Origin: Terriglobales bacterium
GTDB taxonomy: Bacteria; Acidobacteriota; Terriglobia; Terriglobales; Acidobacteriaceae
Assembly (NCBI GenBank): GCA_025462725.1
Contig: JAOAPE010000004.1
Location: 1-64,000, forward strand
Reading direction: 5' to 3'
DNA: 64,000 nucleotides
How positions within the stretch are numbered: the first letter of the stretch is position 1; each line of letters starts with the position of its first letter. Shown piece after piece: positions 29,164 to 37,962 of this stretch. The translations under genes were made by a program, and so were the position numbers. The notes beneath the pieces are model-generated. The model was not told the origin of the DNA, searched no databases, and was given only the letters and a program-made list of their open reading frames with translations.

Positions 29164-29218
29164 TCGTAGGAGTCATCAGCCCGAAAAAAAGGCGGTTATG
29201 GCGAACTCCATCGCCGAC
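29164..29218 (-). ncRNA. Fluoride riboswitch (crcB motif) aptamer
   Basis: On the minus strand this reads GGCGATGGAGTTCGCC, then ATAACCGCC, a poly-T linker, and CTGATGACTCCTAC. These are the conserved elements of the crcB RNA in the correct order: the GGCGAUGG...UCGCC hairpin, the AACCGCC pseudoknot strand and the CUGAUG...CCUAC 3' end. It ends about 25 bases before the crcB start. A run of T between the last two elements could act in expression control. Confidence 0.95.
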
Positions 29219-29263
29219 TTTCAAGAGTCTAACAAAATACATGTGAGTAGTTGAGTACAATAC

Positions 29264-31123
29264 TTGGTTACTGTGTCCGGAAGAAAACTACAATCCGCTA
29301 GGGTATTGGCGATCGCCTGCTGGCTGGTTTTTTGCGCCGCCGGGAATTGCTTGGGGCAAACTGCGCCCCCCGCCATTCCCGCGGCCAAAACCGCGAAGAC
29401 TGACGAGTCGCAGGCCACATCCAAAGCCGACATCAAGAAATCAGAGAAGCTCTTCAGCCGTGCCCTGCGCCTTCATTCCGACGAAAACAAGATTGAGGAA
29501 TCATTCGCGGCGTTTGAGGAAAGTGCCGCGCTGAATCCTACCGAAGTCACATATGCCACCACCCGCGAGTTCGTGCGGCAGGAGTTGGTCTCCCAGCACC
29601 TAAAGCGAGGTAACGCGTTGTTGGAACAAAATCGCCAGGTCGAGGCCTCGGCGGAATTCCGCCAGGCGCTAGCGCTCGATCCTTCCAATGCCTTCGCCGA
29701 GCAGCGGCTCCAAGACACTTGGGGAGCTGCGCCTCAAAGAACCGCCGCCCAATCTGTCGAATTCGCCGGCGAGCCGGAACTTGCGCCAAAGCCGGGTGCG
29801 CAGAGCTTCACATTCCGCGGCGACACCCGCCAGCTCATGCAGAACATAGGCCGCGCCTTCGGAATCGACGTCATCTTTGACGAGTCCTTCACTACCCGAC
29901 AAACTCGCTTCAACGTCCCGGACGTGGATTTTACCCATGCACTGCAGATTGCGCGACAGGTGACGCACTCGTTCATCCTGCCTGTTACGCCGACGCAGAT
30001 GCTGGTCGCTGCAGACACGCAAGACGTTCGCCGACGCCTTGAGCGCATGTCCCTAAAGACCTTTTACATTCCGACGGCAGGCAGTCCGCAGGACTTCCAG
30101 GAGATCGTGCAGGTCTTGCGCGCCATGTTGGACATTCGCTTCATTACCGCAAACCCCAGCGCGGCCACAGTGACGATTCGCGCGCCGGGAGAGGTCCTTC
30201 GCGCGGCAGGGCAGATCATCGACAACTTAAGCGAAGGCCGTCCCCAAGTGTTATTAGAGATCCGCGCGTTGCAGGTGAGCGAATCCATGTCGCGCAATAT
30301 CGGCGTCAATCTTCCGCTAAGTTTCACCATTTTTAATCTCAACACTGAACTCCGGGCGCTGGGACCCAACGCGCAAGATTTGATCAACCGCTTTAACGCC
30401 GGGACGCTGACTCCGGCAGACCTCGCCGCAGCGCAGGCAGCATTGGCAGCTTCGCAGAACTCGCCGCTGACAAAGGGATTCGCAACGTTCGGCGGCGGGA
30501 CAACGAAATTCGGAGTAGTAATACCCGCGTCGTCCGTGCAACTTGGATACGACAAGAGCGCCACGACCAGCCTGCAGCACATGACATTGCGCGCCGAGCA
30601 AGGTCATGCCGCAACATTCAGGGTCGGCGACAGATTTCCGGTTATCACTGGCACATTCAGTTCGGCACTCAGCGGAATACAGTTGCCTGCGGGAATTCCC
30701 CAAAGCGCTTTGCAACCAATTACGCCGTCATTCAATTATGAGGATTTGGGAATCACGCTGAAGGCGACGCCCTCGCTCACCGGAGAATCCGATGTGACCA
30801 TGCAGCTGGAGTTGCAGATCAAGGCGCTGGGTGCGCTCCAATTCAATGCCATTCCCGTGATCTCCAACCGCGAGTTCAAGGGGACTATCACTCTGCGCGA
30901 CGGACAGACATCCGTGATGGCCGGTTCGATCGATCAATCAGAGACCAAGTCGCTCTCCGGAATGCCGTGGCTCTCGCGCGTTCCCGGATTACGGCACGCG
31001 GTGAGCAGTACCAGCAAGCAGACTTCAACCAGCCAGTTACTCTTGCTGGTGACTCCGCACATCTTGCGGGCGAAGCGCGACAAAGACCAAAAGACCGAGA
31101 GTTATCTCGGCAGCGGCAACTAG
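29264..31123 (+). CDS. Secretin-family outer-membrane protein with N-terminal TPR-like region
   Basis: This is a 619-residue GspD/PilQ-like protein. An N-terminal signal (VLAIACWLVFCAAGNCLG) precedes helical repeats (about 55-150, LHSDENKIEESFAAFEES and AEFRQALALDPSNAFA). Secretin N-domains follow, with FIPTAGSPQDFQEIVQVLR. The secretin core at the C-terminus has VLLEIRALQVSESMSRNIG and LSGMPWLSRVPGL...QLLLLVTPHIL. No pilus or secretion genes adjoin it. The start codon is uncertain (TTG 29264 or GTG 29273, no clear ribosome site). It is divergent from crcB. Confidence 0.9.
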   Translation: MVTVSGRKLQSARVLAIACWLVFCAAGNCLGQTAPPAIPAAKTAKTDESQATSKADIKKSEKLFSRALRLHSDENKIEESFAAFEESAALNPTEVTYATTREFVRQELVSQHLKRGNALLEQNRQVEASAEFRQALALDPSNAFAEQRLQDTWGAAPQRTAAQSVEFAGEPELAPKPGAQSFTFRGDTRQLMQNIGRAFGIDVIFDESFTTRQTRFNVPDVDFTHALQIARQVTHSFILPVTPTQMLVAADTQDVRRRLERMSLKTFYIPTAGSPQDFQEIVQVLRAMLDIRFITANPSAATVTIRAPGEVLRAAGQIIDNLSEGRPQVLLEIRALQVSESMSRNIGVNLPLSFTIFNLNTELRALGPNAQDLINRFNAGTLTPADLAAAQAALAASQNSPLTKGFATFGGGTTKFGVVIPASSVQLGYDKSATTSLQHMTLRAEQGHAATFRVGDRFPVITGTFSSALSGIQLPAGIPQSALQPITPSFNYEDLGITLKATPSLTGESDVTMQLELQIKALGALQFNAIPVISNREFKGTITLRDGQTSVMAGSIDQSETKSLSGMPWLSRVPGLRHAVSSTSKQTSTSQLLLLVTPHILRAKRDKDQKTESYLGSGN

Positions 31124-32059
31124 CTATTTCTTCGCGGTAGTCGGCGCTTCATACGCCACCATCGCCTTGAGTTGCTCAAATGGCGTGGACGCCACGTTCT
31201 GCACCTTACGTCCATTGATGAAGAGTGTAGGCGTTCCACTCACGCCCACTTCCTTGCCCAGATCAATCGACTTCTGAATCTTGATGTAAGTGTTTCCTTG
31301 CGCGGCACAGGTGGCAGCTTTAGCGCCGTCCACTCCGGCTGCGGTCGCGAGCTCCAAAAATTTCTTTTCGGACTCGGGCTCTTTGATATCCGCCTGCGCG
31401 TCATAGACGCTGTTGGTGAATTTCCAAAAAGCGTCTGGATTCTGTTGCGCCACGCAATCCGCATACTCCGCCGCCTTGGTCGCCCACGGATGCAGCGAAG
31501 CAATAGGAAACGGCTGGAACACCAATCTCGCATTGGGGCTTTCAGCAATGAGCTTGTCAATGATCGGCTGTGACGACTTGCAATGCGGACACTGCAGATC
31601 GCTGAACTCCACCAGCAAGACCGGTGCGGATTGCGAACCCTTGCTTGGTCCATGCGCCTGGGCCTTCAACTTTTCACGGGCCGGTCCGAAGGGATCTGCG
31701 CCGAACGGGATGACTTCGCCAACCATCGCGAACTCTCCGCCGGGCAGAACGTAGAATGCCTGCGACTGGCCCCCATCGCCGATAGCGATCACCACGCGTG
31801 CTACTCCCGGAGCCTCTGACGGGGCAATGTCCACGATTTTCCAAGTAACAGTTGGACTGTACCCAAACATCCGTTTCATGAATGAATTCACCGTCGCTTC
31901 GGTGGGGAGGGATGAATCCGCAGGAGGCTTGGCCGATGCGGGCTTCGCCGGAGCGGCTTTTGCCGCCGGCGCTGGCTTGGCTTTGGGCGCAGCAGGCTGT
32001 TGGGCCACAGAAGTGAATGATGTCAACAACAGAGCAACTGCAAATGAATATCTACGCAT
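31124..32059 (-). CDS. DsbA-like thioredoxin-fold protein, exported
   Basis: This is a 311-residue thiol oxidoreductase or isomerase of the DsbA/DsbG type. The signal peptide ends near Ala19-Gln20, and an Ala/Lys/Pro linker (22-50) follows. The redox site is CPHC (157-160), and a cis-Pro segment VSGTPTLFING is near 280. An N-terminal domain (55-125) precedes the thioredoxin fold. It lies tail-to-tail with the secretin gene, 0 bases apart, and 14 bases downstream of nadE. Periplasmic disulfide handling of envelope proteins is the likely role. Confidence 0.9.
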   Translation of the reverse strand: MRRYSFAVALLLTSFTSVAQQPAAPKAKPAPAAKAAPAKPASAKPPADSSLPTEATVNSFMKRMFGYSPTVTWKIVDIAPSEAPGVARVVIAIGDGGQSQAFYVLPGGEFAMVGEVIPFGADPFGPAREKLKAQAHGPSKGSQSAPVLLVEFSDLQCPHCKSSQPIIDKLIAESPNARLVFQPFPIASLHPWATKAAEYADCVAQQNPDAFWKFTNSVYDAQADIKEPESEKKFLELATAAGVDGAKAATCAAQGNTYIKIQKSIDLGKEVGVSGTPTLFINGRKVQNVASTPFEQLKAMVAYEAPTTAKK

Positions 32060-32073
32060 GAATCCCTAACCTT

Positions 32074-33714
32074 TCAAACTTCGTATCTTGCCGCCACCGG
32101 AAATCGCCGGCCCACGCCAAACGCCTTCTCCGTGATCTTCAGTCCGGGCGGCGCTTGCTGCCGCTTGTACTCGCTGCGTTCGATCATCCTCACAATTTTC
32201 AGCACTAACTCTTTGTCGAGGTTTCGCTCGGTAGAGATCTGTTTCACCGTCTTCATGTCTTCGACATAATCCTCAAGGATCGCATCAAGCACTTCGTACG
32301 GCGGCAAAGTGTCTATGTCCTTCTGCCCGGGACGAAGCTCAGCAGATGGCGGCTTCTCAATCGTCGAAATCGGGATGATCGTCTTGTCGCGGTTCACATA
32401 TTTGCTGAGCTTGTAGACGACTGTCTTTGGCACATCAGATATTACGCACAGCGCGCCTGCGAGGTCTCCATAAAGAGTGCAGTACCCAACACCGATCTCT
32501 GACTTGTTGCCGGTGGCCAGCACCAGCGCCTTGAATTTGTTCGAGAGCGCCATCAGGATATTCCCGCGAATGCGCGACTGCATGTTCTCTTCGGTCACGT
32601 CTTCCAGATGTCCGTTGAAGACTTCTGTCATGGTCTTGCGGAATTCGTCGAACATGGGGCTGATGGGAACGACTTCAAAGCGAATGGCCAAGTTCTTTGC
32701 CAGCTCGCGCGCATCATCGATACTTCCCTTTGAAGAAAACGGACTCGGCATTCCCACGCCGATGACGTTGTCCTTACCGAGCGCATCTACCGCTATAGCC
32801 GCCACCAGGGCTGAATCTATGCCGCCGCTAAGCCCAATCAATGCGCGGGAGAATCCGCACTTGCAGACATAATCCCGAGTGCCTAACACGAGCGCAGCAT
32901 AGGCGTTCGCTTCGCGGGAATTCATTGGCTCACGAACATCGCCTTTCAGGGTTTCAGTGTCGAAGTAAATCAAGTCTTCTTCAAACGATTTCGCCCGCGC
33001 CACCACGCGCCCATCAGGAGCAATGACCAGACTAGTGCCGTCGAAGATCACGCTGTCATTCCCCCCGACTTGGTTGACCATCAGCACCGGCATCTTGTTG
33101 TCTACCGCGATCGCGGAGAGCATCTTCTCCCGTACTTGCAATTTTTCCAGATGAAAAGGCGATGCGGAAATATTCAAGATGAAATCTGCTCCGGCGCGCA
33201 CCAATTCATCCACGGGATCCATGCTGTACAACCGATGCTCCCAGAAATCCTTGTCATTCCATGCGTCTTCGCAGATCGTGAGCGCAAGCTTGCGGCTTCG
33301 GAACGCGAGCAACTCTTGTTTGCTCGCTGGAGCGAAATTGCGTTGCTCGTCGAAGACGTCATAAGTTGGCAGCAGCATCTTCGATTGCACAAATTGGACT
33401 TTGCCGTCCTTCAGAAAACCGGCGGAGTTCATCACGGATTTGCCCGTGCCCTTCGGCGCAGGGGTCACGAATCCGCAGATCACGGCAATGCCCACGGTCT
33501 CAGCCGCAATCTTTTCTATTGTCTTTTGGCTGCGCGCCACGAATGCAGGACGCTCCACCATATCGCGGGCGGGATATCCGCACACTGACATCTCAGGAAA
33601 AATAATAAGGTCCGCGCCTGCCGTTTTGGCGCGATGAGCGAAGTCTATGATCTTTGCAGAATTGCCGGAAAAATCTCCGACTGTAGGATTTATCTGGCCC
33701 AGCGCAATCTTCAC
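32074..33714 (-). CDS. nadE: Glutamine-dependent NAD+ synthetase
   Basis: NadE amidates nicotinate adenine dinucleotide to NAD+ using glutamine. The 546-residue protein has an N-terminal nitrilase-type glutaminase with Glu41, Lys112 and Cys148 (KLALTICEDAW). A C-terminal ATP-pyrophosphatase domain carries LSGGIDSAL near 295. Start MKIALGQINPTVGDF is standard. It is part of the long minus-strand run, 54 bases downstream of a BamE-like gene. Confidence 0.97.
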   Translation of the reverse strand: MKIALGQINPTVGDFSGNSAKIIDFAHRAKTAGADLIIFPEMSVCGYPARDMVERPAFVARSQKTIEKIAAETVGIAVICGFVTPAPKGTGKSVMNSAGFLKDGKVQFVQSKMLLPTYDVFDEQRNFAPASKQELLAFRSRKLALTICEDAWNDKDFWEHRLYSMDPVDELVRAGADFILNISASPFHLEKLQVREKMLSAIAVDNKMPVLMVNQVGGNDSVIFDGTSLVIAPDGRVVARAKSFEEDLIYFDTETLKGDVREPMNSREANAYAALVLGTRDYVCKCGFSRALIGLSGGIDSALVAAIAVDALGKDNVIGVGMPSPFSSKGSIDDARELAKNLAIRFEVVPISPMFDEFRKTMTEVFNGHLEDVTEENMQSRIRGNILMALSNKFKALVLATGNKSEIGVGYCTLYGDLAGALCVISDVPKTVVYKLSKYVNRDKTIIPISTIEKPPSAELRPGQKDIDTLPPYEVLDAILEDYVEDMKTVKQISTERNLDKELVLKIVRMIERSEYKRQQAPPGLKITEKAFGVGRRFPVAARYEV

Positions 33715-33768
33715 CCTTCCAGTGTAAAGCCGGAGAGACTTTGCGGCAAAGTGCCGGGCATTGCAGTA

Positions 33769-34815
33769 CTAGATTCCCGGCCCCTTGGGAACTGGGGGCG
33801 GAGACGAACCGTCAGGCGTTGGAGTTGGCTGTTGGTTAGGAGCCTTCGAGTTCAATCCGGGCTGGTCCGGTAGCGCTTCGCCCGGACGTCGCAACGTAGG
33901 CGCACCCGGCGCCTTGGGCTTAGGAGCAGAGTTATCGTCAGCCTTGCTTTCCACCTTAGGTGCCTTGGGCTTCTCTTCAAGCTGCACCTCAGGCTGCGTC
34001 TTCACGATCTTCTGGCCGTCCACCGTCATGGTTTTCACCTGCGTGACCTGGTCGCCCACAAAGCGGATGAACTCCACATCTTCAGGCGGGGTGCCGAAAA
34101 TCCATTCTTCGTAATCCTGTTTACCCTCGCGGTCGCGCAACCGTTGCGGCGGACGTCCCTTCGCATACGTGACCATCTCTTTATTCATGCCCACCAAGAC
34201 TTTGTGGTCGCGGATCGCGTTGCGCACGTTTTCCGGCAAGCTCTCGGTGTACGCCTGCGCGGCGGATTTCACGGTGAAGTCCAATACCGGCTTCACCATC
34301 TCCTTGATCTCAGTCAGGCTGATCTCGGGAATATACTTGGGAAATTGCAGCACAAGGTACGAGCCCTTCGCGACTAACTCTTTCGGATTCTGCGCCGCGG
34401 GAACGGTCGATCCGCCGGCTGATCCAATCTCAATCCTCTGATACCACTTCGACTTCTTCTTCGGTCCGCCATTCAGTTCAAACCAGATTCCGTTGTTCTT
34501 AAACAGCACGTTCGTGATCTGTGCCCTCTCGCCGGGACGTGCAGCAGGTCCGTATTTCGCCACCAATTGACGCAACTCGATGTCCCCGGGAGTTATTTCG
34601 CCATTCGTATTTATCTTCAACCCTGTCTCGCCCATAGGAAACGGCTTTCTTACCCAAACATATTCCGCATTCAAGAGACGAACAATCTCAATGCGGGTCT
34701 TGTCTGAAATGGGAGGAGCTTTCTGTGGGTCGTTGTTTCCGGCAACCGCGCTGGAAACGAACGACATTGCGAGCAGGAGCGCGAAAGGCAGCCGGAAAAA
34801 GGGATTAGAGATCAT
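33769..34815 (-). CDS. Exported protein with BamE/SmpA-like segment and proline-rich tail
   Basis: This 348-residue protein has a signal peptide (FALLLAMSFVSSAVAG). A middle segment (AIRDHKVLVGMNKEMVTYAKGRPPQ...EEWIFGTPPEDVEFIRFVGDQV) resembles the SmpA/OmlA/BamE fold, where a V-x-x-GM-x-x-x-x-V hairpin precedes a strand. Residues from about 270 are Pro/Lys-rich and disordered. It is probably periplasmic. BamE relation is inferred from pattern only; otherwise it is a conserved hypothetical. Confidence 0.65.
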   Translation of the reverse strand: MISNPFFRLPFALLLAMSFVSSAVAGNNDPQKAPPISDKTRIEIVRLLNAEYVWVRKPFPMGETGLKINTNGEITPGDIELRQLVAKYGPAARPGERAQITNVLFKNNGIWFELNGGPKKKSKWYQRIEIGSAGGSTVPAAQNPKELVAKGSYLVLQFPKYIPEISLTEIKEMVKPVLDFTVKSAAQAYTESLPENVRNAIRDHKVLVGMNKEMVTYAKGRPPQRLRDREGKQDYEEWIFGTPPEDVEFIRFVGDQVTQVKTMTVDGQKIVKTQPEVQLEEKPKAPKVESKADDNSAPKPKAPGAPTLRRPGEALPDQPGLNSKAPNQQPTPTPDGSSPPPVPKGPGI

Positions 34816-34870
34816 GACACCTGGATAAACAATGGCTCTATCATTCGCCGGATTCGAGCGAATTGCAAGT

Positions 34871-35833
34871 TCAAGCGTCCGGCGGCTGTTGAACGCCTTC
34901 TATGTTGGATGCTAACCCTGCCGCCGACGCCAGTGTTTCTGATGAGAGTTCCGCATCGGCACGATTTGGAACCAGCTTCACTATCAGGGCTATCCCCAAC
35001 AGGATGATGGCAGTTCCGGTAGCGCTCGCTTCCAGACCGTAGTCGGCGCCTGTCAGCCATTCTGGTCCGCTCGCACGGGACTGAACGATCACGCTGAACG
35101 CGGTAAGCCCGCTTACCGGCAAGCCGTAAAGCAAGCCGAGCGTCGCGTTCCATCCCAAGTGGATCCCAAATGGAAGCCATAGTCCCCGGGTGCGCAGGTA
35201 CGCGATGGAGAACAAGACTCCGATCAAGACGGTGTTCACTGCCCCCAGCCAGGTCGCGTGCGGATTGTGCAGATGCACTGCCCCGAAAAGCAATGACAGA
35301 ACCGCAATCGCACTGCTTCCGTACGGCAAGTGAATGGCGTTATCGACGGCGCTCAGGCCGTCCACCAGTCGTTGAAATGGATATCCGCGAAACACAACCT
35401 CTTCGAGCATGGCCGCAGCAGTCAGCGTCCAGAGCACTAACAATCCAGGCGGGATGGTGCGGCCGCTAATCTCAAATCTTGTCTCCAAATTTCCGAAGAC
35501 CGCGATTGCGATCACACCTAGAGTCACAAGCGCGAAGCCGATGCCCAATCCGATGGCGATGTCCTTCAGCCACGGCAATCTTGTGTTCAGCCCCTGTTCT
35601 GCCAAGCCTCCTCTGCAGACGCGATCGAAGAGTCGCACCATGCCGCTGTAAGCGATGAGCAAGAGCACGAGGTGTAATGGCCGATACACCGCTTCGAACC
35701 CCATACCCTGGGAGTGAGTAATAGCGATCGCGATCTTCCGCGCAAGCGGTTCGGTGAAAATGAAAAGGGCTACGGCGATGAGGAATCGCCAGCCATTCCG
35801 CAGGCGACCATCAGTCGAGATGAATGGATTCAT
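34871..35833 (-). CDS. CPBP family intramembrane metalloprotease
   Basis: This is a 320-residue multi-span membrane protein of the Abi/CAAX-protease-like family. Glutamate motif EEVVFRG is at 144-150, His187 lies in FGAVHLHNP, and His225 lies in HLGWN, the three conserved sites of the family. About eight hydrophobic segments are visible. Substrate is unknown; members process prenylated proteins or act in bacteriocin immunity. It is 34 bases downstream of the GHMP kinase. Confidence 0.92.
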   Translation of the reverse strand: MNPFISTDGRLRNGWRFLIAVALFIFTEPLARKIAIAITHSQGMGFEAVYRPLHLVLLLIAYSGMVRLFDRVCRGGLAEQGLNTRLPWLKDIAIGLGIGFALVTLGVIAIAVFGNLETRFEISGRTIPPGLLVLWTLTAAAMLEEVVFRGYPFQRLVDGLSAVDNAIHLPYGSSAIAVLSLLFGAVHLHNPHATWLGAVNTVLIGVLFSIAYLRTRGLWLPFGIHLGWNATLGLLYGLPVSGLTAFSVIVQSRASGPEWLTGADYGLEASATGTAIILLGIALIVKLVPNRADAELSSETLASAAGLASNIEGVQQPPDA

Positions 35834-35867
35834 TTACCGCCTGCCAACCAACGTTAAATGTAGGATG

Positions 35868-36944
35868 CTACTCCACTTGCACCGAGAGTCCCTTGGAAGC
35901 CAGCGAAAACGGCAGCACCTGTCCGCCGTTCGTGGCGATAACGTCAGCGACCCGCTGCTTTGTTCCGGGTTCGACGAGGAAGATTACACACCCTCCGCCG
36001 CCCGCTCCGCAGACCTTCGCCGCACGCGCTCCACTTTTCATCGCCGACGCGACCAGCTTCTCAATCAGCGGCGTGGTGATGCCCGGCGCGTTGGTCTTGC
36101 GCAGCTTCCATTCCGCGCGCAGCAGTCGCGCTACTTCGTTCCAGTCAGGCTTCTTGAGCGCAGCATGCATTGCTTGCGCAATGGCGCCGATCTCAGCGAA
36201 GTTACGCTGAACCCGCTTGTCACCATTGATATGCGACTTGAACACTTCCCAGTTGTTAATCCCCGATTGCCTCGGCGCACCCGTGTAAGCCAGAACGAAT
36301 CGCGAGTTGATCTCGCTTGCCGGAACCGCGATTGCTTCACGGTGGATACCATCAGCGGAAAGATGAATCGCGCTGACGCCGCCGTACAGAGCGGGATAAT
36401 AATCCTGGCATCCAGTAGGGACATTGATCAGTTGTGCTTCTACATTCTGCGCGATGACCCGCGTCTCCTCTTTCGACAGCCTCCGCCCGGTATGTCGCGC
36501 CAGCGCCGCAGTGGTTGCGATCATCAACGCGGACGAACCGGAAATCCCCGCGCCAGCGGGTGAATCTGAGTGTGTCTCCAGCAGGAATCCGCGCGCGTCA
36601 TTTGCGTCGAGGAAGAATCGGCAGAGAAATCCTGCCAGCGGATGCTTGTAACTCCGCGCCTTCTGCAGCGCCGCTGCATTCGCGAACCTGTCTTCCTTGC
36701 CCGTATCGAGCGACTTCAGCCGAATCCCATTTCCCTTCTGCGCAGTGATGCGGCAAAAGGTTTTGATATCCAGCGCGAAATTGACCGTCACTGCGCCAGG
36801 ATGAAACAAGTACAGCGGCCAGAGGTCGAGCGTGCCGCCTGCCAAGTCCACACGACATGATGCGCGCGCGATGATGCTTTTGATTTTCTTGTCTTTGATC
36901 AACAAATTGTCCGATTGGAGAATAAATTCTGCGCTCAGGCTCAA
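35868..36944 (-). CDS. GHMP-family sugar kinase (heptose-7-phosphate kinase-like)
   Basis: This 358-residue protein carries GHMP motif 1 (RVDLAGGTLDLWPL), ATP-binding motif 2 (SPAGAGISGSSALMIA) and motif 3 (KVCGAGGGGCVIFLV). GGTLD near the N-terminus is like the D-glycero-D-manno-heptose 7-phosphate kinase branch. This would fit LPS or S-layer glycan precursor synthesis, but other sugars or mevalonate-type substrates cannot be excluded. It is 41 bases downstream of accA and co-directional. The first ATG is used; later ones (about 36890) are possible. Confidence 0.85.
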   Translation of the reverse strand: MSLSAEFILQSDNLLIKDKKIKSIIARASCRVDLAGGTLDLWPLYLFHPGAVTVNFALDIKTFCRITAQKGNGIRLKSLDTGKEDRFANAAALQKARSYKHPLAGFLCRFFLDANDARGFLLETHSDSPAGAGISGSSALMIATTAALARHTGRRLSKEETRVIAQNVEAQLINVPTGCQDYYPALYGGVSAIHLSADGIHREAIAVPASEINSRFVLAYTGAPRQSGINNWEVFKSHINGDKRVQRNFAEIGAIAQAMHAALKKPDWNEVARLLRAEWKLRKTNAPGITTPLIEKLVASAMKSGARAAKVCGAGGGGCVIFLVEPGTKQRVADVIATNGGQVLPFSLASKGLSVQVE

Positions 36945-36985
36945 CGCCTTTGTCTCAAGCTGAGAGCTGACAGCTGATGACTGCC

Positions 36986-37942
36986 TTACCGCTCTGTGAA
37001 GAACTGCCCCATTTTGCGGAATTTTTCATAGCGGGTGTTCTTGAGTTCGGATATCGACTTCCCGCGCAACTCCGCCAAATGCTTAGTGAGCGACTCTGCA
37101 AGATACGCTGCGGCTTTGTCGTGATCGTTGTGCGCGCCGCCTTCGGGTTCAGGCACCACGTCGTCAATCATCTTGAGTTCTTTGAGGTCACGTGCGGTTA
37201 TCTTAAGCGCCTGAGCGGCGACTTCCTTCTTCGTCGCGTCACGCCACATGATAGAAGCGCAGCCTTCGGGCGATATCACCGAATAGACAGAATTTTCCAT
37301 CATCAGCACGCGGTCGGCGACGGCAATTGCCAGCGCTCCCCCGCTTCCGCCTTCGCCTGTAATCGTAGCGATGATCGGCACTTCCATCCGCGCCATCTCG
37401 CGCAGGTTGCGGGCTATGGCCTCCGCCTGTCCGCGCTCTTCCGCGCCAAGACCCGGATACGCGCCCGGCGTATCCACGAACGTCAGGATGGGACGTCCAA
37501 ATTTTTGTGCCATGTGCATGGTGCGCAGCGCCTTGCGATATCCTTCAGGATTCGGCATCCCGAAATTGCGATAGACCTTTTGCTTGGTGTCGCGCGCTTT
37601 CTGGTGTCCAATGATCAAAACTTCTTCATCATGGAATTTCGCCATGCCGCAGATGATGGCGGGATCGTCACCATAAGCGCGGTCGCCGTGGATCTCGCTC
37701 CAGTCGGTGAAGATGCGGTCGATGTAATCCAGCGTGTACGGACGCTGCGCGTGTCGCGCCAACTCCGTTCGTTGCCATGCGCTCATGCCGCTGTGGACTT
37801 GCATCCGCAGCGCGTTAACCTTCTCGTGGAGCTGATGCAACTGATCGAGGGCGACTTTGTTATCGCCGGCGAGCGTCTCCAGATGCTCGATCTGTTTTTC
37901 CAAAGACTTCAGATTTTGTTGTTGCTTGGAAGGTGAGTCCAT
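36986..37942 (-). CDS. accA: Acetyl-CoA carboxylase carboxyltransferase subunit alpha
   Basis: AccA with AccD transfers CO2 from biotin to acetyl-CoA, giving malonyl-CoA for fatty-acid synthesis. The 318-residue protein has a coiled N-terminus (LEKQIEHLETLAGDNK), the crotonase-like core with RAYGDDPAIICG, and GGSGGALAIAVADRVLMMENSVYSVISPEGCASIMW. It is 20 bases downstream of dnaE, a frequent bacterial arrangement. It is complete and normal in length. Confidence 0.98.
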   Translation of the reverse strand: MDSPSKQQQNLKSLEKQIEHLETLAGDNKVALDQLHQLHEKVNALRMQVHSGMSAWQRTELARHAQRPYTLDYIDRIFTDWSEIHGDRAYGDDPAIICGMAKFHDEEVLIIGHQKARDTKQKVYRNFGMPNPEGYRKALRTMHMAQKFGRPILTFVDTPGAYPGLGAEERGQAEAIARNLREMARMEVPIIATITGEGGSGGALAIAVADRVLMMENSVYSVISPEGCASIMWRDATKKEVAAQALKITARDLKELKMIDDVVPEPEGGAHNDHDKAAAYLAESLTKHLAELRGKSISELKNTRYEKFRKMGQFFTER

Positions 37943-37962
37943 AGATTGGTCTTGCGGTCTTG

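Noticed and set aside
29141-29260. N-terminal extension of CrcB, including ATG 29176
   Set aside because: The segment is the fluoride riboswitch; GTG 29140 gives normal Fluc length and has GGGAG upstream.
36977-37936. 319-codon open frame antisense to accA
   Set aside because: It covers almost exactly accA, a certain gene, and its translation shows no family motif.
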